64,000 nucleotides of DNA from Hippasteria phrygiana (Eukaryota; Echinodermata; Asteroidea; Valvatida; Goniasteridae): contig JAZGUH010000326.1 in NCBI GenBank assembly GCA_037893225.1, positions 3,906,001-3,970,000 of the forward strand, written 5' to 3'. Position numbers and translations under genes: made by a program. The notes beneath the pieces were generated by a model, which was not told where the DNA came from, made no database searches, and was given only the letters and a program-made list of their open reading frames with translations. Below, in pieces: positions 42,364 to 50,051 of the stretch; the stretch's first letter is position 1, and every line of letters starts with the position of its first letter.

Positions 42364-42449
42364 ACTCTCATCAGCAAGTACCAACATGCTGGTAGATTTT
42401 TCCCTCAGAAGTCCCGGAATGCCTAGAATGGCTGCCACAGATGTTGCTT
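42364..42449 (-). CDS. Internal exon (86 nt) of the composite SAMD3-like gene
   Basis: The exon lies between a TTTCAG acceptor and a GTAAGT donor (42363-42358). Joined to the G left by the upstream exon it reads EATSVAAILGIPGLLREKST and ends LVLADES. The phase is 1 in and 0 out, which fits both neighbours exactly. The LPxxLRE-like segment corresponds to the part just before the C-terminal domain in the uncharacterised family. Two splice sites plus both phases support it despite its small size. Confidence 0.75.
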
Positions 42450-42973
42450 CTGAAACATTTATAAAAAATACATTGTGAAGAATTCCCAGTTTAGGTAGAA
42501 ATAGAAAATAGAAAACTTTGGTGACTATTTTTCCCGCAACTAAGATAAAAAGGTTGATCTTGGTTGCTGGGAAAATACACGTCATTCTTTAAATGTATAA
42601 TTTTAAAAATTTTGAACCATTGGGGGATGCTGACTTCTCTGAGCAAAATTAATGTGGAAAGGCCTTTTTCTATTAGATATAAGCATTTATCAAACTGAGA
42701 AAACATCCCACTAAACACTTAGGCATTGTTCACCATTGCTTTAATGTACACTACAAAAAACACCATGTTCCAACTCTAAAAATCAGTGAAGCTCTCTTCA
42801 ATATTACAACATTGTGACAACTTGAATTTGAACAACTTGCCCCCAAGTCTCACCTCTTTAGAGATATACCTGCAAGAATGCACATTAGGTCCCTATAGAC
42901 AAGCAGTTTTGCAGAATTAGTTTTCTGCCTTTTGAAAATTACTTTATGTGCACATTAGTTAAAATCACAAATA
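42450..42973. other. Intron sequence, nothing recognised
   Basis: AT-rich sequence between the 86-nt exon and the palindromic mariner element. No coding, RNA or repeat signal was identified. Confidence 0.5.
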
Positions 42974-43469
42974 CAGGGTGTCCAGCAAAAAAGTGAGGGA
43001 GGGAATTAAAACATATTTCTTAAAATATGAACGATTATAATTTGTCAAAACATTTTGTACTAACAGAAAGACTCTTTTAATCAAATTACGTAATGGAAAT
43101 TGTCACTAAGTCAGGGGTCAATGAATTTGACCTCATTTTGTGTGGGGACTGAAATCACTATAATGGTGAATAAAGCTTACCTTTTAATCTGCTCTTCCAA
43201 ATTGTCCCTCGATGTGACTTCCCTCATTTCTAAGGCAACATTCGGCGCGGGTTCTTATCTCACAAACTCTTTTGGAATTGCTTCTGCTTCAGTAATGATA
43301 TGCTAGCACAGCCCTGCAAGAGCTTCTGGTTGTGTCTGGTCAACTCTTGCTTTGAGGTATCTCCAGAGAAAAGTCACAGGGGGTTAAGTCGGGGGATCGT
43401 GCTGGCCACTCCCTGTTGTGCCCTAGTGCTATTACACGGTCCCTGAATAGCTCTTGCAGTCACTCCCTC

Positions 43470-43660
43470 ACGCTAGGGCACAACAGGGAGTGGCCACTAT
43501 CAGCACAATCCCCCAACTTGATGCCCCTGACTTTTATCTCTGGGGTTACCTCAAAGCACGAGTTTACAGGACACCACCAGAAGATCTTGCAGGGCTGGGC
43601 CAGCGTATCATTACTGAAGCAGAAGCAATTTCAAGAGAGATCGGTCAGTTTGTGAGATGA
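43470..43660 (+). pseudogene. Tc1/mariner-like transposase, C-terminal remnant
   Basis: One frame reads EWPLSAQSPNLMPL and, after a one-base shift, DFYLWGYLKARVYRTPPEDL, then QRIITEAEAI and a stop. The SPxLxPLDFYLWGYLK-VY-PP-L-xLxxRI pattern is diagnostic of the last catalytic segment and C-terminus of Tc1/mariner-family transposases. Everything upstream is missing and the frame is shifted, so it cannot make transposase. The same segment occurs inverted in the left arm at about 43240-43430. Confidence 0.85.
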
Positions 43661-43809
43661 AAAGCCATGCCCAAATATTGCCTTAGAAAATCACGTCGAG
43701 GGACAATTTGGAAAAGCAGATTAAAAGGTAAGCCTAATCATCATTATCCACGTCAGGATTTCAGTACCCACACACAATAAGGTCAAATTCATTGACCTTT
43801 GACTAATTG

Positions 43810-44116
43810 GGTGCGTTCGAGTAGCTTACCCGGATCGACTCGTGTGAAGGCAGATGGGTTAGCCATGAGAGCTGGGCTAATAGAACGCTTAATAGCCCTC
43901 TCATGTCGATGTCACCTAGCATTACTTGAGTCAGCCATTTTCAATTCCCCACAGGAGCAGAATCTGTAGGTAATCAGACTTTACTACGCATGCGTGTGAA
44001 GTATTTTACCTGTTACTGCTCCGTGAGTAGAGTCTGTTGTGGCTGACCCGAGTGAGCCCCCGAAATGACGTCAGAGCTAATCGAACGACACGGGGCTAAC
44101 TCCAGTCGACCCGGGT
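43810..44116. mobile_element. Nested insertion in the right arm of the mariner foldback
   Basis: Comparison of the two arms shows the right arm interrupted between GACTAATTG and CAATTTCC, which are adjacent in the left arm. The ~307-bp insert is more GC-rich and contains three variants of a GCTAATCGAACG-type word (43811, 43874 and 44077, in both orientations) plus ACCCGGATCGACT and ACCCGGGTCGACT. It is probably a separate small non-autonomous element; I could not define its TIRs or target duplication. Confidence 0.65.
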
Positions 44117-44340
44117 CAATTTCCATCATGTATATTTTAATTGCTAGAGTCTTGGTGTCACTGTCAGTACAAAATACTTTGAAAAACTATATTCCTTCAC
44201 ATTTTAAAGAAATATTTTCAAGGGGGGGTATTTTTTTTGCTGGACAACCTGTATTTCTTGGGATCTGATCTTCCTAGAATAAGGTTATTATGAATGATAA
44301 ATGGAGCAACTATAGCTTTTTCATCAAAAACCAAACTGAC

Positions 44341-44524
44341 CTTTCCTAGCAGTTTCATCACGCTGCAAGGCCACGCGTCCCAAAGCCTGTTGGTATACAT
44401 CGTCCATTTTTTTGTACGAACCACAGACCTCCAGGATGGCAGCACCATACTTCTGTAGTCCTTCGTCCAGTAGTTCCTCTATACGTGGTCCTGTGCCCTG
44501 CAGCCTCTTGAACTCCGACAACAT
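44341..44524 (-). CDS. Internal exon of the composite SAMD3-like gene
   Basis: The exon follows an AATAACAG acceptor and ends at a GTCAGT donor with phase 1. It reads MLSEFKRLQGTGPRIEELLD, then EGLQKYGAAILEVC and KKMDDVYQQALGRVALQRDE. The first Met is internal, not a start, because the preceding exon runs into it in phase 0. The pattern 'EFxRL ... ExLxxGLxxYG' matches the region after the 'YPxL' motif in the uncharacterised family. It is predicted to be helical. Confidence 0.75.
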
Positions 44525-45135
44525 CTGTTATTAAAAGCGGAAAGTAAAACTGACATCTTAATTCTTTTATGAAGAGCCTGTAGATGAAATGTGTAGCATT
44601 TGGGAACACAGCAGATAACTTCACCAAAATTCTTCATAAAGCAGAGTTGTAGTCCAGTCACTAGTTTCGAGTCCGAGTCCCGAGTCATTTGCCTGGAGTC
44701 TGAGTCATGAGCCACTTGTTCATGGTGCTGATAATCAAACCAGGAAATTTTGATGGATCTGAAAGCTAAAACTAATAAACTTAAAACTTCATATTTAAAA
44801 CATCTTTTGTTGCTGATGACATAAAAGCTGGGGCAAGACCAGTGTTAAATCACTGAGAAGTAAAATTTTAGCTCCATTGAACATATCGTAAAAAAATGAT
44901 AATTTCAACTCTATTATTAACCCGAGTATTTCCTGATTTTGTGTGTAAAAATTAACTGATCATTGTTAAATGACGTTGAGAAAGAACTTGCTTAAGTTCG
45001 AAACCTTAGACCAGCCTATTTTTTTATTTGTATATCTCAGGTCCATTCAGTCAGTTAGCAGTTTGCAACAGTTTTAATTCATTTTCATGGTAATTGTTAA
45101 TCAAAAGGGACAAAGCGAAAATGCTTTTAACAAAC
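44525..45135. other. Intron sequence, nothing recognised
   Basis: The sequence is AT-rich. The only pattern is a short run of GAGTC-containing words at about 44668-44710. Confidence 0.5.
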
Positions 45136-45516
45136 CTCTTCCTCATCAAATAGCCAGGGGTAACTTTCCTTCAGCACTGCCAGTGAAACCATGTCTCGCG
45201 TTATCAGGATACGGCGATCTGCAAAAGTGGCAGCCATGGCTACTGCTATGCGATCAAAGTTGGGTTTCTTCTTTAGGTGCTCTAGCCTCATCCAATCAGA
45301 ATGTAACTTTATTGATGCATCGTCTTCAGTCAGCGGTCGCTTTGGCCTGTAGTTACTTATCCCCCACTGTGGTTGAACAATTTGATTCTTCTGGACATGA
45401 CCTTCACTACATTCGGCTAGTCGTGTTCGCTTCCTTGCAATCACCATGTCTATGTCACGGTCTTCCCTTTTTCTCGTGTTCGCAAACTTGTATTGCAGCC
45501 GATTTTTCCAAAGGGT
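45136..45516 (-). CDS. Internal exon (127 codons) of the composite SAMD3-like gene
   Basis: This exon of exactly 127 codons runs from a CTATCAG acceptor to a GTTTGT donor, phase 0 at both ends. It begins TLWKNRLQYKFANTRKRED, continues with WGISNYRPKRPLTEDDASI, then IAVAMAATFADRRILITRDM, and ends ESYPWLFDEEE. The 'WxxRLxxKFxNxRKR' opening is the conserved basic segment that follows the helical 'YPT' domain in the uncharacterised family. 'WGxxNYxPxRPxxEDDxSI' and 'ATFADRR' followed by 'YPWL' are its next conserved blocks. It is intact. Confidence 0.82.
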
Positions 45517-45615
45517 CTGATAGAAAAAGAAATTAAGATTTTAAGAGTTTTACTAGGAGATATTCTCCCTATAAAATATTTTTTTTAAATTTGGATTAAG
45601 TTGTTACCCGATATT

Positions 45616-46252
45616 CAATAGACCGTGTAAATCTCGTGCATAAAGGTCACAATTAAACTTCCGGGCACCTCCGAGCCGCTGGCCATAGGACTTTTACGTG
45701 TGATTGATTTTGTTTTCTATAATACTTTGTTTTTACGAAGATCTGAACCATGAAACGGCCATAAATATGGATAATAAATAAAAAAATAATTTTACAATAT
45801 ATGAAAACATGCATGACTGTCTAAATATTGAAGAAAAGTAGGAAAAAATGTTTAACCTGAGCGTCAGGTTTGCAACTTGTTGGAAAGAGAAAGCCCGGCC
45901 CCCAAAACATGCATCCGCAAGTTAATGTACGTACATATGCGAAGACCGCCTTATACTGCATATGGTCTACGCTAATAAGACTGGCGCGTGAACCACCAGA
46001 ACAATGTCGAATGACGTACGTATGACATGCTAGACCTTTTCGTTCTCCTTTTCCCTAATTTGATATATCGTTCAAATTTTGTATATTGAAATAAAAAAAT
46101 AATATTTTGCTAAAAGCTTTTTATCTACCTTTCAGTAAAAAGAACAGCGTCAAAACAAATTATTTCAAGAAAACTACTCGCTGTACACATTGAAGCTAAT
46201 CTATTCGAGGTGCCCGGAAGTTCGGTTTCTCGTAAACTCACACGCTCTATTG
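45616..46252. mobile_element. 637-bp non-autonomous TIR element in an intron
   Basis: The left end CAATAGACCGTGTAAATC followed by ACTTCCGGGCACCTC (to 45671) matches, in reverse complement, the right end CAATAGAGCGTGTGAGTTTA followed by ACTTCCGGGCACCTC (46207-46252). The imperfect TIRs are about 50 bp. The interior has no transposase. A clear target duplication is not visible. It lies between exons 45136-45516 and 47106-47205. Confidence 0.78.
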
Positions 46253-46365
46253 GTAACCGTAATTAGAACCGAAATATTCACATCAACTTCAAGACTTGAC
46301 TATAGAGTGGCCGGGTAAGCTGTGAGAAAAACAGCAAATTGTCATTTTGGGGCAGAAACTGGTTG

Positions 46366-46636
46366 TTTTTCCCAAAAATTTCAAAGTGAACAAAGAAAAC
46401 TGGCAAAATGTCGCTTCCCAGGTTCTATCGTAAAATTGGGTGTGATCCCTGGCTATACGGCATTCTGGGTTGATGACTTCTGACTAGCGCCCACCCGAAC
46501 AAAGATACTGACAATTTGGGAGACCGCCAACATAGAGCAAGATAGCTCAGTTGGTGGAGCACCAGTACGGTATTCCAGAGGTTGCAGGTTTGAATCCCAC
46601 TCCTAGCTGGCAGTTTTCTTTGTTTACTTTGAAAAT
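46366..46636. repeat. tRNA-like SINE segment between ~30-bp inverted repeats
   Basis: TTTCAAAGTGAACAAAGAAAACTGGC at about 46378-46403 is the inverse of GCAGTTTTCTTTGTTTACTTTGAAA at about 46612-46637. Between them lies a tRNA-like sequence (46536-46608). A related tail, CAGTTTTCTTTGTGGTTTG, recurs at about 47782 after a B-box-like GGTTTCGATTG, suggesting a dispersed family. Confidence 0.6.
46536..46608 (+). ncRNA. tRNA-derived pol III promoter (SINE head), not a functional tRNA
   Basis: The A box TAGCTCAGTTGG is at 46543 and the B box GGTTTGAATCC at 46587 (one mismatch to GGTTCGAATCC). They are spaced 44 bp apart as in tRNAs. I could not pair a convincing acceptor stem or anticodon arm. It is more likely a tRNA-derived SINE or tRNA pseudogene than a tRNA gene. 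Confidence 0.62.
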
Positions 46637-46639
46637 TTA

Positions 46640-47105
46640 TTCAAATTTCCTAGTCAGTTTCCTATGTGGATTGTTTGACAATTTGTTTCAAAAAGACAAC
46701 TTTAAGCTGATACTTGTCGTGACATACATTTTGTTTGGAATGATGACCCTAGAATAATTGCAAGGACAGTATATTCATCAGCAAATCAGTCCAGACCACC
46801 CTAAAGTGTATCTGCTTCTAAGGTGAAGATATATTTGAAGTTACAAAGTTGCAAGAAAGTTGCGAAAATAATTCTGAAAAAATAAGCAAGTACGGTATCT
46901 CGATGAAGTAGTCCAGGTCAAAGGTTATTTGGATAAAACTGCTGACACAATATCACGCAATGTTACGCAAACGCCCATTCGGTTTGAATTTAATGCTGCG
47001 CATTGTGTGACCACATTGTGCCTTCATTATCCCGAATGACCCGTCACTTATATCACTGTGCACAGTTGAAATACCGAACTGGCTAATTGTAAGCAATAAT
47101 GTTAC
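46640..47105. other. Intron sequence, nothing recognised
   Basis: Intron between exons 47106-47205 and 45136-45516, apart from the elements listed above. Small ORFs lack domains. Confidence 0.5.
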
Positions 47106-47205
47106 CTTACTATTCTCCATGGTCATGTTGGGATGATACCATAGCTTAGGAAACTGCTGAAACAGGAGATCAATAATCTGCCCATACTGCCTGGATGTAG
47201 GATAG
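47106..47205 (-). CDS. Internal exon (100 nt) of the composite SAMD3-like gene
   Basis: The exon enters after TTATAG with one base completing a Phe codon, then reads YPTSRQYGQIIDLLFQQFPK, LWYHPNMTMENSK, and leaves at GTAACA in phase 0. 'YPTxxQYxxIxDxLxxxFPxL' is the hallmark helix of the family, equivalent to the region often annotated as SAMD3-like. Both splice phases match the neighbours, so the reading continues directly into TLWKNRLQYKF of the next exon. Confidence 0.8.
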
Positions 47206-47828
47206 CTATAATGGAAATGAAAAAGAACAAAGGTTGATTTGTTTACAGTGAAAAGAAAAACATATGCTTTGAAGTGGGGAAATATAAAAGAAAAACACAA
47301 TAAATCAGCAAATTTTCAAAAATGAAGGTATAAAGCAATAGGCAACATCCAGTAATTACAGAGATAAGATTCTGAAGAAAAACATCGGATTTTTGTCCGT
47401 CATGGGAAGTGAGCACACGTGTAGCACGAAAAACACATGCACAGCACGCGGGCAGGGCAAAGTCCAAACGATTAACATGCCAAACAGAACTGCAAGGTTT
47501 ACTATGGAAAAATTATGTCATTCGTAAGTATTTTGTTTTATTTTAAGAAATTTAGGGGAAAAGAAGAAAAATCTGAAAAAATGTAATTATAAATGTTACT
47601 AGTAAGAGCGTATCACAAGCGCCTTCCCCCGCGACGCATAGTTTATTTTGGCATCGCACCCTAGCCATAGTGCTTTATCCGGGCCCCGGGTCTTTCAATT
47701 TCTGGATGAATTCCGACAGAAAAAATCCTCTAAAAAGGCTCCAGGTTTCGATTGCACCCATTCCCACCGCAATTACCTAGACAGTTTTCTTTGTGGTTTG
47801 TCGAATATGTATTTTTTGTATTACTTAC
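47206..47828. other. Intron with a possible second SINE tail
   Basis: About 47741-47800 contains GGTTTCGATTG and CAGTTTTCTTTGTGGTTTG, resembling the 3' part of the tRNA-like repeat at 46.5 kb. The rest shows nothing recognisable. Confidence 0.45.
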
Positions 47829-48083
47829 AAAGTGAATTTTGTGACGCTGTCATATATGCATTCAAGCAGTGCTGATCTCTGCCCTTCTTTCAAGGTATCA
47901 CCCTCAGAAAGCTTATCCCGTAGAGACGACGTAAACTGTGGTAGATGGTAAGTCGAGATCCAGTTTGATGATGGGCTCTTTGCTACATGCATGACATATG
48001 GAGAGGCTGAACTTGATGAGGCCATTGTTGAAAAACTTGTGGATGCCACATCCTCAGAGATCACGCTTGCAGAATCATCAATC
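47829..48083 (-). CDS. Internal exon (255 nt) of the composite SAMD3-like gene
   Basis: The acceptor is TAAAACAG with phase 2 entry, the donor GTAAGT (47828-47823) with phase 2 exit. The first part is Ser/Thr/Asp-rich linker (IDDSASVISEDVASTS and SSSSAS). The second half is ordered: NWISTYHLPQF, then RDKLSEGDTLKEGQRSALLE and CIYDSVTKFT. Low-complexity linker followed by a 'Y-x-LPxF' strand and an amphipathic helix ending at the 'YPTS' exon is the family order. The reading frame is intact. Confidence 0.8.
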
Positions 48084-48384
48084 CTGTTTTAAAATAAAAG
48101 GAAATAAATGTGCTAGAAGCCAATGATTAGTGAACTTAAGATTAGTGATGCATGTCCCTAATTTTTTCAACATCCACTCCCATTTTACCAAGTAGTATTA
48201 TGACACCCTCCACATCACAGCTCTAGGGCTGTACCAAATATACAAAGCATTCAGCTTCAAATTTTGATCGACTTTCAGGCTAGTTGATTAATATCCGGGT
48301 AACATTTCTTCCATTCAAATCTTTTTAAATTAGAGTATTATTGAGAGGATAATTAAAAAGGTTCAGAGTCGGTGACGGCGGAAT

Positions 48385-48429
48385 GGGGGGGGGGGGGGGG
48401 GGGGGGTGGAGCTGGGGGGGGGGGGGGGG
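48385..48429 (+). repeat. Two poly-G tracts (G22 and G16)
   Basis: G22 at 48385-48406 and G16 at 48414-48429 are separated by TGGAGCT. They lie in an intron of the minus-strand gene. They could form quadruplex structures and are likely length-polymorphic or mis-sized in assembly. Confidence 0.95.
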
Positions 48430-48672
48430 CACGCGCAAATCCCAAAACGGCAGGTAGTGTACATGTACGTGGAGGGGGGGAGAAATAATATTCAATTTAT
48501 TTTGAATATGTAACTATTCCACAATGTTTCACTTAGAATCTGTGTAAATCTATCCTTAATATTCAAAGCAAATGCAGCCCTAAGCAGCTCATTCATGTGT
48601 CCTTGCTACATGTACATATATGACAGACCAAAAGTTAACAAATAAAACATTTCAAAGTGTGAGGAAACATAC

Positions 48673-48958
48673 CCAGATGTGCCAAGTAGCATACTGGAAT
48701 TCAGTGATGGTGTTTGCGGTGAACATGGCTCCTCCATTACTATCTTCTGCACCAAAAATTTTGCTGTTAGTCTCAACCTCGTCACCGTCTTCTCAGTCCA
48801 CCCATTCATCAAATCCTTTGTCCCAAACTTGTAGTCTGGCATCAGCTATGTTGAAGACAGTGAGCACCTTCTCTCGCAATGCCTCTTCGGTCACCTTTGC
48901 TCCCTCCTCTATATTGAACTCTACCCTTTTCTTACTGCTTCCATGAAGCAGTAAGTAT
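48673..48958 (-). pseudogene. Damaged PB1/ubiquitin-like exon of the composite gene
   Basis: After the CTACAG acceptor the exon reads YLLLHGSSKKRVEFNIEEGA, then LREKVLTVFNIADARLQVWD and FDEWVD, followed by TGA, then EDGDEVETNSKIF in the same frame. The beta-grasp look (basic strand, helix, LQVWD strand, acidic turn) suggests a PB1- or ubiquitin-like fold, as this family often has ahead of its linker. The donor GTATGT needs phase 2 to join exon 47829-48083. That is met only in another frame (PSLNSSMLLGTSG), so the exon has at least one frameshift as well as or instead of the stop. Sequencing error cannot be excluded. No upstream exon or start was found next to it. Confidence 0.68.
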
Positions 48959-49075
48959 CTGTAGTTGAAGAAAAAATGCTATAATAATTAGCACCAGATA
49001 TCTCATTTCCATGAATTGATTTAATTCCCATTTATTTTCAAAAAATAGTTTGACAATGCATCATGAACCTTAATC

Positions 49076-49978
49076 TAGGGGTGTGCGTTTACGGATAGTA
49101 ATGGACCGGGTACCCGATTTCCATAAGGGGCGGATACCCGGGTACCCGTGATTATTTTTACAATCCTCACAAAAACCCGGAAGTAAAGTATTTTCCATCG
49201 CGCCCCGCCAACTCTACTGCCAAGCTACTAATCGCGACTGCTGGACGCAACGTACGCAACATAAACATGCATTCACATCATAAAACTGGCCTGGTTTCAG
49301 CACATGTACGTAGCCTCTGTTAAAGCCTGAAAGAATGTATTGCAGCAATAAGCGCACGTGTATAAGGATCACTGTGCAAACCTGCGTCTTGAGAAAAGGC
49401 TAGTCAAAAAGACGCGCATGCGTAGTTATAGTTCCAAAGCAGGGTTAGTGGGCAACACCGTGATTTGTAAGCAAGTGATTTCAATGTGGTATATATACGA
49501 CGTTCGTGTAATATTGAAATAAGTGATCTCGATGTTCTTGTCGGGTGCAAAGTTGTGTGACGTTCTATGATTTGTAGAAGCATTTGCCGTACGCTACAAT
49601 TTCAGACCTTTGGGTGGCCACCAGGAAATGCCTCAGATTGCATGCACCACAGAGCATCTAGAATCAAAAATTTCCCTGGGGATCCCACGGATCCCTGCTA
49701 AAATTTCAGGCCGTGGAGAACACTGTTATGTATAGAGGATTATACAATCATAAGACACAGCCTGAGATAACTGGTGAATTAAAAACAGGGGACAAAACCG
49801 CAAGCTTACATCTTGTCGGAAATCGTACTCAAAGGACAATTGTAACAAAACAATTGATACAATGTTAGCTTTCGGGAAATTTACAAAGACAGTTTCGGTA
49901 ATAGAATCGATAAAATTGAACCGGATACCCGTAATCAGCGGTCGGGTCACGGGTATCCGGGTACCCGGCACGGCCCTA
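49076..49978. mobile_element. 903-bp non-autonomous hAT element with 8-bp target duplication
   Basis: The termini are TAGGGGTGTGCG and, in reverse complement, TAGGGCCGTGCCG. They are flanked by perfect copies of CCTTAATC at 49068-49075 and 49979-49986. Eight-base duplications and TAGGG-type ends are diagnostic of hAT transposons. Subterminal CGGGTACCCG palindromes occur at both ends (about 49107-49148 and 49955-49967). The interior has no transposase, so it needed a partner element. It sits between the PB1-like exon and the transposase block of the composite gene. Confidence 0.92.
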
Positions 49979-50051
49979 CCTTAATCAGAAGAAGGATTGA
50001 GTTGCTCTTTACATAATGGGGATGCAAAAGTGACAGATCATTTGAAGCAGA

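Larger units (their letters stand above)
42974..44251 (+). mobile_element. Palindromic Tc1/mariner-type foldback element with TA duplication
   Basis: The ends CAGGGTGTCCAGCAAAAAAG (left) and the reverse complement of the right end, CAGGTTGTCCAGCAAAAAAA, form TIRs flanked by TA (42972-42973 and 44252-44253), as in Tc1/mariner/IS630 elements. The complementarity does not stop at the TIR: the left arm to about 43430 is an imperfect inverted copy of the right arm from about 43470. The right arm still encodes a transposase C-terminus (see 43470-43660). It seems to be a deletion derivative in which the 3' half of a transposon became duplicated head to head. It sits in an intron of the minus-strand gene. 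Confidence 0.87.

Noticed and set aside
46536..46608. Functional tRNA gene
   Set aside because: The boxes are present, but no acceptor stem or anticodon arm can be paired convincingly, and the B box has a mismatch.
48790..48800. TGA read as selenocysteine
   Set aside because: The splice phase also conflicts in this exon, so an indel or nonsense lesion is simpler; no reason to expect Sec in this family.
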